Positions 1 through 4,591 of a stretch of DNA of 6,269 nt are shown piece after piece. Every line of letters begins with the position of its first letter. Position 1 is the stretch's first letter. The DNA is from Acidimicrobiia bacterium (GTDB lineage: Bacteria > Actinomycetota > Acidimicrobiia > IMCC26256 > JAENVU01). Under the pieces are notes generated by a model. That model was given only the letters and a program-made list of their open reading frames with translations, was not told the DNA's origin and did not search any database. The stretch is from assembly GCA_017882945.1 (NCBI GenBank), contig JADGON010000180.1, positions 1 to 6,269 on the forward strand. Reading direction: 5' to 3'. The translations under genes and the position numbers were made by a program.

Positions 1-1525
1 AGAGGTCGTTGCCGGCGTAGGAGAGCCCGAAGCTCTTGTTGGTGAGCGGGAAGTCGGGGACGATGGTGTCTTTGAGGGCTACGGGGAGCGCCGGCCAGTT
101 GAAGAACGAGGGGTCGACGATCTTGACTCGTGCAAGGACGGGTCCGGGGTTGATCTCGACGCGGTGAACGAGTGTGCCGCGCCAGGCTTCCACGATTCCG
201 ACACCGGAGCTCGGCTCCGTCGCCGCTGGGATGGGCGCGATCGCGGGTTCGCCGTGGCGACCAGAGAGCCGGCCGAGGAGCCATCGGATCAGCTCGACTG
301 AGTTGGCGAACTCGTCACGGCGGACACGAAAGCGCGCCATGACGTCACCGTCACGGTCGCCGACAACGTTGAGGGCCGGGCTGAGATCCACGAAGGGATG
401 GTCGCGGCGGGCGTCGATGTCGACCGCCGACGCGCGGGCAACGTAGCCGAGCGTTCCAAGGGCCGCGGCCTGTTCCATGGGCAGTATCGATGTGCCGGTG
501 AACCGGTCGACGACGGTCGCGTTCTCGAGCGCGAGCGACGCGACCTCGGCCAGGTCGGTGGCGATCTCGATGAGCTCTTCGACCTCCGGGAGGTCGAGTA
601 CGTGCGCGCCGCCGAGCACGATGGCACCTCGGAGCAGCCGGTGGCCGGTGACCCGCTGGTTCACGCGCAGGAGACGCTCGCGGATGCGGAGCGCGTGCGC
701 GTTGATGATCCCGTAGCCGACATCGTTCGCGAGTCCGCCGATGTCGGCCGCGTGGTTGTACATCCGTTCGAGCTCGAGGAGAAGCGCACGAAGCCATTGT
801 CCGACGATTGGTACCTGCACGCCGAGGGCTTCCTCGACGGCAAGGCAGTAGGCGAGGCTGTGTCCGATCGCGGTGTCGCCGGATATCCGTTCGGAGAGCT
901 CGATGCCGTATCGCGGGTCGCGGCCTTCGAAGAGCTTCTCGATGCCCTTGTGGACAAACCAGAGGCGAGCCTTCATGGTGATGATGGTCTCGCCGACAAC
1001 CGAGAAGCGGAAGTGACCGGGCTCGATGAGGCCCGCATGCACTGGGCCGACCGGGATCTCGTAGACGCCGGGACCTTCGACCGTGACGAACGGGAACGGC
1101 TCTCGGCTCTCGTCGGGTGTCGGTGTGGGTCCGGCGTCTTGTCGCATGGGATGCCAGCCGTCGGGCCAATGCTGGTGGTGGACGAGGCGGCGGGGAAGCG
1201 GATGATTGACGGGTTCGATCCCGAAGAGGTCGGCGAGCTCGCGTTCGAAGCGACCGGCCGGAAAGGACAAGCCGGCAAGGCTCGGAAGCTCGGGATGCTC
1301 ATACTCGGGTGCCACGATGAGCTCGACTCGCCGGTCGACTCCGGGCAAGGTGAACAGGTAGACGACATGGAGCGCGTGTCCGTTGTCGTGACCAGCGATC
1401 ATGGCCAGCCGGTACCCGTGGTCGAGCAGCCGCTCGCATTCCTGTTCGAGTGCCTCTGGCCGCAGCTCGATCGTCATCCGATGTCGGGGGTGCGCCAGCC
1501 AGGCGGGCGCACGGCGATCAGTCAT
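1..1525 (-). CDS. hyfG: Cysteine-less hydrogenase large-subunit homologue (HyfG/HycE type, NuoC-NuoD fusion), 3' partial
   Basis: This is the cytoplasmic large subunit of the complex; 508 residues are visible before the window ends. Residues about 18-130 form a NuoC-like (30 kDa) domain with FERELADLFGIEPVNHPLPR (93-112) and HWPDGWHPMRQD. Residues about 145-508 form the NuoD/hydrogenase large-subunit domain, with GPVHAGLIEPGHFRF (160-174), HKGIEKLFEGRDP (192-204), ELERMYNHAADIG (251-263), RFTGTSILPMEQA (341-353) and RRDHPFVDLSPALN (373-386). The loops are of group 4 hydrogenase type, yet the Ni-Fe ligand motifs are replaced. L1 is ERISGDTAIGH (212-222; Ser215 and Thr218 where Cys is expected) and L2 is LSYAGND (501-507; Ser502 and Gly505 where Cys is expected). 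Only two cysteines (30 and 227) occur in the visible protein, so binding of a Ni-Fe site is not expected. It probably belongs to an Ehr-type complex. The ATG at 1525 overlaps the hyfF stop (ATGA); Met17 at 1477 is a possible later start. Homologues suggest only a short C-terminal tail is missing. Confidence 0.94.
   Translation of the reverse strand, partial: MTDRRAPAWLAHPRHRMTIELRPEALEQECERLLDHGYRLAMIAGHDNGHALHVVYLFTLPGVDRRVELIVAPEYEHPELPSLAGLSFPAGRFERELADLFGIEPVNHPLPRRLVHHQHWPDGWHPMRQDAGPTPTPDESREPFPFVTVEGPGVYEIPVGPVHAGLIEPGHFRFSVVGETIITMKARLWFVHKGIEKLFEGRDPRYGIELSERISGDTAIGHSLAYCLAVEEALGVQVPIVGQWLRALLLELERMYNHAADIGGLANDVGYGIINAHALRIRERLLRVNQRVTGHRLLRGAIVLGGAHVLDLPEVEELIEIATDLAEVASLALENATVVDRFTGTSILPMEQAAALGTLGYVARASAVDIDARRDHPFVDLSPALNVVGDRDGDVMARFRVRRDEFANSVELIRWLLGRLSGRHGEPAIAPIPAATEPSSGVGIVEAWRGTLVHRVEINPGPVLARVKIVDPSFFNWPALPVALKDTIVPDFPLTNKSFGLSYAGNDL
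5..22 (-). other. Degenerate L2 motif of the large subunit
   Basis: These codons encode SYAGND. E. coli HycE-type proteins have C-Y-S-C-T-D at this position, recalled from family knowledge. The tyrosine and the aspartate (D507) are kept, and the two cysteines are replaced by Ser502 and Gly505. The preceding VPDFPLTNKSFGL matches the normal approach to this motif, so it is not a frameshift artefact. Confidence 0.85.
860..892 (-). other. Degenerate L1 motif of the large subunit
   Basis: These codons encode ERISGDTAIGH. Hydrogenases of this group have an E-R-[IV]-C-G-I-C-x-x-x-H pattern here. Arg, Gly and the final His are kept, while both cysteines have become Ser215 (codon 881-883) and Thr218 (codon 872-874). 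The following SLAYCLAVE matches the helix that follows in both hydrogenases and NuoD, so the alignment needs no gap. Confidence 0.9.
1522..1525 (-). other. ATGA stop/start overlap, hyfF-hyfG
   Basis: The hyfF TGA and the hyfG ATG share four bases. There is no purine-rich ribosome-binding sequence in the codons before it (ending CACGTCGTCGCCCA), so the large subunit probably depends on translation of hyfF. Confidence 0.85.
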
Positions 1526-2979
1526 TGGGCGACGACGTGGGCGGCGGCGCCGATGAGGCGCTCGATCGGCCAGATGGTGATGCCAATCGTGGCGAGGGCG
1601 ACCAAGCCCGCAACGAGGGGCACGCCGGCTCCCCGAGAGGTCCTCGGGCTAACGCTCGGGGTGTCCGCTTCGCCAAGCAGCATGCTGCGGGCATGCACCA
1701 ACACGGCGGCGACGACCACGAGCAGGAGTGAGAATGCGGCGGCGGTGACCCATCCCATGTTGGCCGAGAACCCGGCGCGTGCGATCGCGAGTTCGCTGGC
1801 GAACAGCCCGAACGGTGGGAAGCCCAGGAGTGCGAGGAGCGCGAGACCGAATGACCCTCCGACCAGCGGCCGGCGCGCGAGAAGTCCGTGCACCCCGGCG
1901 ATCCGGGTCGTCCCCTCGGCAAGCAGTATCTCCCCGGAGCACAGGAACGCGACGGTCTTGCCGAGTGCATGAGCGAGGATGTGCAGGAGCAGCGCGGCGA
2001 TGGCTAACGGGGTACCGATCGCCGCCGCGAGCGCGACGAGGCCCATGTGCTCGATGCTCGAGTAGGCGAGCAGCCGCTTGTAGTCGCGTTGTGCGATCAG
2101 GAGTGAGGCGGCGACAACGAGCGAGAGCAGCGCGGCGACGACGAGCAGGTTCCGGAGAAATGTTGCGCCCAGGGCGAGGTCGATGATGACTTTGACCCGC
2201 AACAGCGCGTAGAACGCCACGGAGAGCAGCACGCCGGACATCAGCGCGGAGACCGGCGCGGGGGCCTGGCTGTGGGCGTCGGGCAGCCAGGTGTGCATGG
2301 GTGCGAGCCCGATCTTGGTGCCGTAGCCCAAGAGCAGCAGCACTGCGGCGACCCGTATGACGGCCGGGTCCAAGTGCCGCGCGACGCCACGCATCGCGTC
2401 CCAATCGAGCGTCGAGTGAGCACCGGGGCCGGCGTGTTGGGTCGCGTACGAGAGCAGCACGGTCCCGAGAAACGCGAGGACGATCCCGACCGATCCGACG
2501 ATCACGTACTTCCACGAAGCCTCCAGCGAGGCACGATTCCGGTGGTGACCGACGAGGAACGTCGTCGCGATGGTCGTTGCTTCGATGGCGACCCACATGA
2601 TCCCGAGGTTGGCGGCGAGGACCGCAAGCACCATCGAGGCGATGAACGCCGGTACGAGGAGACCGAACAACCTGGCGGCGCCAGGTGTCGTGTGGCCGTC
2701 GGCGAGCTCGGATCGTAGGTAGCCGACCGAGGACCACGACGCGAGGAGGGCGACGACTGCGATGACGAGGACCATGAACGCGCTGAGCGCATCGGCTCGC
2801 AGGATGTGGCCGCCGAAGTAGGCGGTGTCGCCGTCGACGACGTCGACGGCGAGCCAGATACCCCCGGCGAGCAGGCAGGCCGCATCTGCGACAGCGAACC
2901 AGGCCACCGAAGGTCGCCACCCGAATGCCGCGGTTGCGAGCGCGGGAAGGACCGGGACCAGCACGAGGGCGAGGAGCAT
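1522..2979 (-). CDS. hyfF: HyfF/HycQ-type antiporter-like proton-conducting subunit
   Basis: This 485-residue protein belongs to the proton-conducting antiporter family (NuoL/M/N, MrpA/D) and has the length of the HycQ branch (about 490; E. coli HyfF is a little longer). About 14 hydrophobic helices are visible. Channel residues are in place: E133 in WVAIEATTIATTFLVG, K222 in GYGTKIGLAPMHTWLPDAHS followed by PVSALMSGVLLS, K301 in RDYKRLLAYSSIEHMG, H337 and K341 in HALGKTVAFL, and E396 in GLFASELAI. The HSQAPAPVSALMSG stretch and the SSIEHMG motif are typical of HyfF rather than NuoL. The protein is predicted to be the distal or second pump module paired with HyfB. The ATG at 2979 is chosen because it forms TGATG with the hyfE stop and because LLALVLVPVLP starts a normal first helix. 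The frame continues open upstream, but only as arginine-rich sequence inside hyfE. The gene ends in an ATGA overlap with the large-subunit gene. Confidence 0.96.
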   Translation of the reverse strand: MLLALVLVPVLPALATAAFGWRPSVAWFAVADAACLLAGGIWLAVDVVDGDTAYFGGHILRADALSAFMVLVIAVVALLASWSSVGYLRSELADGHTTPGAARLFGLLVPAFIASMVLAVLAANLGIMWVAIEATTIATTFLVGHHRNRASLEASWKYVIVGSVGIVLAFLGTVLLSYATQHAGPGAHSTLDWDAMRGVARHLDPAVIRVAAVLLLLGYGTKIGLAPMHTWLPDAHSQAPAPVSALMSGVLLSVAFYALLRVKVIIDLALGATFLRNLLVVAALLSLVVAASLLIAQRDYKRLLAYSSIEHMGLVALAAAIGTPLAIAALLLHILAHALGKTVAFLCSGEILLAEGTTRIAGVHGLLARRPLVGGSFGLALLALLGFPPFGLFASELAIARAGFSANMGWVTAAAFSLLLVVVAAVLVHARSMLLGEADTPSVSPRTSRGAGVPLVAGLVALATIGITIWPIERLIGAAAHVVAQ

Positions 2980-2981
2980 CA
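2977..2981 (-). other. TGATG stop/start overlap, hyfE-hyfF
   Basis: The hyfE TGA and the hyfF ATG share one base (2979). Only weak GAG-like sequence precedes the ATG, so coupled translation is likely. Confidence 0.85.
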
Positions 2982-3638
2982 GTCGGAGAGCTCGGTGAGA
3001 CGGTCCAGGTCCAGGGCGCCGAACTTGGAACGCATGCGGCTGGTGAGGACTTGGAGCACGAGCACGGCAAGAAGCAGGTCGAGCGCCGCTCCGAGCTCGA
3101 CGACGAGTGAGACGCGGGCGGTGGCCACGAGCGCGACGAGCGCGATCCCGTTTTCGAGCAACAGGAAGCCGACGAGCTGGGTCAACGCATTGCGGCGGGC
3201 GACGAGCCCGAAGAAGGCGACGAGCACGATCGCGAACCCAACTGGGATCAACTCGGTCTCGGGGCTCGGCGCGAGATCGACGAGTCCGCGCGTCGCTCCG
3301 AACGCGATCACGGTGAGTACCGCGGCCGCGACGAGCGCGGTCGCGGTATTGATCGACGGTTCCGTGTCGCGCTGGTTGGGCGTGTCGCGTACGACGCGAG
3401 TGAGCACCGCCGGGATGACACCGACCTTGAGCACGAGCACGCCGGCGGCGACGATGAGCTCGGCCACCTCGTGGTGGTGGATGCCGAGCAGGAGCGCCAC
3501 CGTCGCGATCGCGAAACCTTGTAGGGCGAGGATCCGCACGATCGCCAAGAGGCTTCTTCGCCAGAGGGCGAGAACTGCGGCGACGAGCGCGACCCCGCCG
3601 GCGACGCCGAGCAGCTGCGAGTACATCGTCTCGCTCAC
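2979..3638 (-). CDS. hyfE: HyfE/HycP-type membrane subunit with NuoK-like C-terminal half
   Basis: This 219-residue membrane protein matches HyfE/HycP (about 215-220 residues). In the family it sits between the HyfC anchor and the antiporter-like subunits, and its C-terminal half corresponds to NuoK. About six hydrophobic segments are visible. The second half has ARRNALTQLVGFLLLENGIA (residues 147-166) with membrane glutamate E162, then SLVVELGAALDLLLAVLVLQ (177-196) with E181 and D187, a typical HyfE pattern. The first half has an HHH triplet (54-56), E60 and a buried lysine K71 in VLVLKVGVIP, which can be matched to charged positions used for proton transfer. The start is uncertain. A GTG at 3638 gives a GTGA overlap with the hyfC stop, like the other junctions. 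An ATG at 3626 (215 residues) has a GGTGA ribosome-binding sequence 8 bases upstream. The choice changes only four residues. The stop shares a base with the hyfF start. Confidence 0.93.
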   Translation of the reverse strand: MSETMYSQLLGVAGGVALVAAVLALWRRSLLAIVRILALQGFAIATVALLLGIHHHEVAELIVAAGVLVLKVGVIPAVLTRVVRDTPNQRDTEPSINTATALVAAAVLTVIAFGATRGLVDLAPSPETELIPVGFAIVLVAFFGLVARRNALTQLVGFLLLENGIALVALVATARVSLVVELGAALDLLLAVLVLQVLTSRMRSKFGALDLDRLTELSD

Positions 3639-3639
3639 C
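3634..3639 (-). promoter_or_regulatory. GGTGAG: candidate ribosome-binding site that bears on the hyfE start
   Basis: On the coding strand GGTGA, complementary to the 3' end of 16S rRNA, lies 8 bases before an ATG at 3626. The same bases contain the GTG (3638-3636) that overlaps the hyfC stop TGA. The sequence can therefore act either as the start codon or as the ribosome-binding site for the ATG, and it cannot easily do both for the same initiation event. A G-rich stretch at 3649-3642 lies only 3 bases before the GTG, which is closer than usual. Confidence 0.5.
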
Positions 3640-4591
3640 GGCCCACCCCAAGGAACGCCGATGCAGTGACGGCGACGAGCGCGACCACGAAGGACACCGC
3701 GAGCAGCTCCGGAACCCGAAAGAGGCGCAGCTTGGCGACGAAGACCTCGAAGACGCCGAGGAACGCACCCAGCAGCACGAGCTTCCCGCCCAGCACGAGG
3801 GCGCCGGCGAGCATCTCCACGACTCCGGTTCCGGTTGCGATGCCCCACGGAGCGAAGAGGTTCGCGAGGAGCGCGCCGAACAGCAGCAGCCGCATCGACG
3901 CGGCGAGCTCGACGAGCGCGAGGTCAGGGCCTGCGTACTCGAGCACCATCGCCTCGTGAATCATCGTCAGCTCGAGGTGAGTGCTCGGGTTGTCGACCGG
4001 GAGGCGGGCGCATTCGGCGAGCGTGACGATTCCGAGTGCCACGAGCGCGAGGACGCTCTGGGCCGAGAGCACGACACTCGGCCGGTCGAGCGCGGCAGTG
4101 ACGATCGCCGCGAGATTGGTCGATCCCGCCCGGGCTGCCAGTGCCGTGACCGCCAGGAGCAGGGTCGGCTCCGCGAGCGCCGCGACCGTCATCTCGCGAC
4201 TTGCGCCCATCCCACCGAAGGCGGTGCCAGGGTCGAGTCCGGCCAGGGCGAGGAATACGGTGCCGAGCAACAGCAGGGACACGACTGCGAAGAGATCACC
4301 CACTCGATCGAGCGGTGAGGCAACGGTCACGAGCGGCACGATCATCGCGATGACCACCGACGACGCCACGAGCACGAGCGGCGCGGTGATGAAGACCCAG
4401 CTGGTGTGCTCCGGCGCTATCCGTTCTTTGCGCCACAGCTTCCGGAGGTCGCGCCAGGGCTGGACGATGGGAGGACCGACGCGGCCCTCGAGGCGCGCTC
4501 GGACACGTCGGATCAACCCGGCGAGCAACGGTGCCGCCCCGACGACGAACACGATCTGAATGAGGACCGCGGCGATCCGTCCCGGATTCAT
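3635..4591 (-). CDS. hyfC: NuoH-like membrane-anchor subunit (HyfC/HycD)
   Basis: This 318-residue integral membrane protein matches the usual HyfC/HycD length (about 305-320). In the family it forms the heel that connects the peripheral catalytic arm to the ion-pumping arm and lines the junction with the large subunit. Visible motifs are GRVGPPIVQPWRDLRKLWRK (residues 37-55; compare the NuoH GR.GP...QP..D..KL..K pattern), GMGASREMTVAALAEP (127-142) with its conserved Arg and Glu, and ECARLPVDNPSTHLELTMIH (193-212) followed by EAMVLEYAGPDLAL (213-226). These glutamate-rich loops are hallmarks of the family. About seven or eight hydrophobic helices are apparent, the first at residues 6-27. The ATG at 4591 is chosen because it forms an ATGA overlap with the hyfB stop. 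An open frame extends further upstream, but that part is arginine-rich and lies antisense-like inside hyfB coding sequence. No strong ribosome-binding site is seen, which is consistent with coupled translation. The nuoH of a true complex I is unlikely because hyfE, hyfF and hyfG follow. Confidence 0.96.
   Translation of the reverse strand: MNPGRIAAVLIQIVFVVGAAPLLAGLIRRVRARLEGRVGPPIVQPWRDLRKLWRKERIAPEHTSWVFITAPLVLVASSVVIAMIVPLVTVASPLDRVGDLFAVVSLLLLGTVFLALAGLDPGTAFGGMGASREMTVAALAEPTLLLAVTALAARAGSTNLAAIVTAALDRPSVVLSAQSVLALVALGIVTLAECARLPVDNPSTHLELTMIHEAMVLEYAGPDLALVELAASMRLLLFGALLANLFAPWGIATGTGVVEMLAGALVLGGKLVLLGAFLGVFEVFVAKLRLFRVPELLAVSFVVALVAVTASAFLGVGR
4588..4591 (-). other. ATGA stop/start overlap, hyfB-hyfC
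   Basis: The TGA of hyfB and the ATG of hyfC share four bases. The 20 bases upstream show no clear ribosome-binding sequence, which points to re-initiation by ribosomes finishing hyfB. Confidence 0.85.

Noticed and set aside
351..1169. An arginine-rich 272-codon frame on the minus strand
   Set aside because: It is a shifted frame of hyfG. The runs of Arg, Pro, Ala and His are typical of out-of-frame GC-rich sequence.
1..1525. Functional hydrogen-producing hydrogenase 4 or formate hydrogenlyase
   Set aside because: The four cysteine ligands required for the Ni-Fe centre are absent, and no formate dehydrogenase or maturation gene is in the window.
398..1972. A 524-codon open frame on the plus strand
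   Set aside because: It lies antisense, in exact codon register, to the large-subunit gene. In GC-rich genes the sense codons TTA, CTA and TCA are so rare that this antisense register stays open by chance. The translation has no family motif, whereas the minus strand encodes a clear NuoC-NuoD fusion.
2806..3669. A 287-codon Ser/Thr/Ala-rich frame on the plus strand, and similar ones at 4645-5229 and 3981-4559
   Set aside because: They are antisense shadows of membrane-protein genes and show no recognisable motif or ribosome-binding context.
2980..3768. Long upstream extension of the hyfF reading frame
   Set aside because: The frame is open, but the extension is arginine- and serine-rich and lies wholly within hyfE and the end of hyfC. 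A normal first membrane helix begins at the ATG at 2979.
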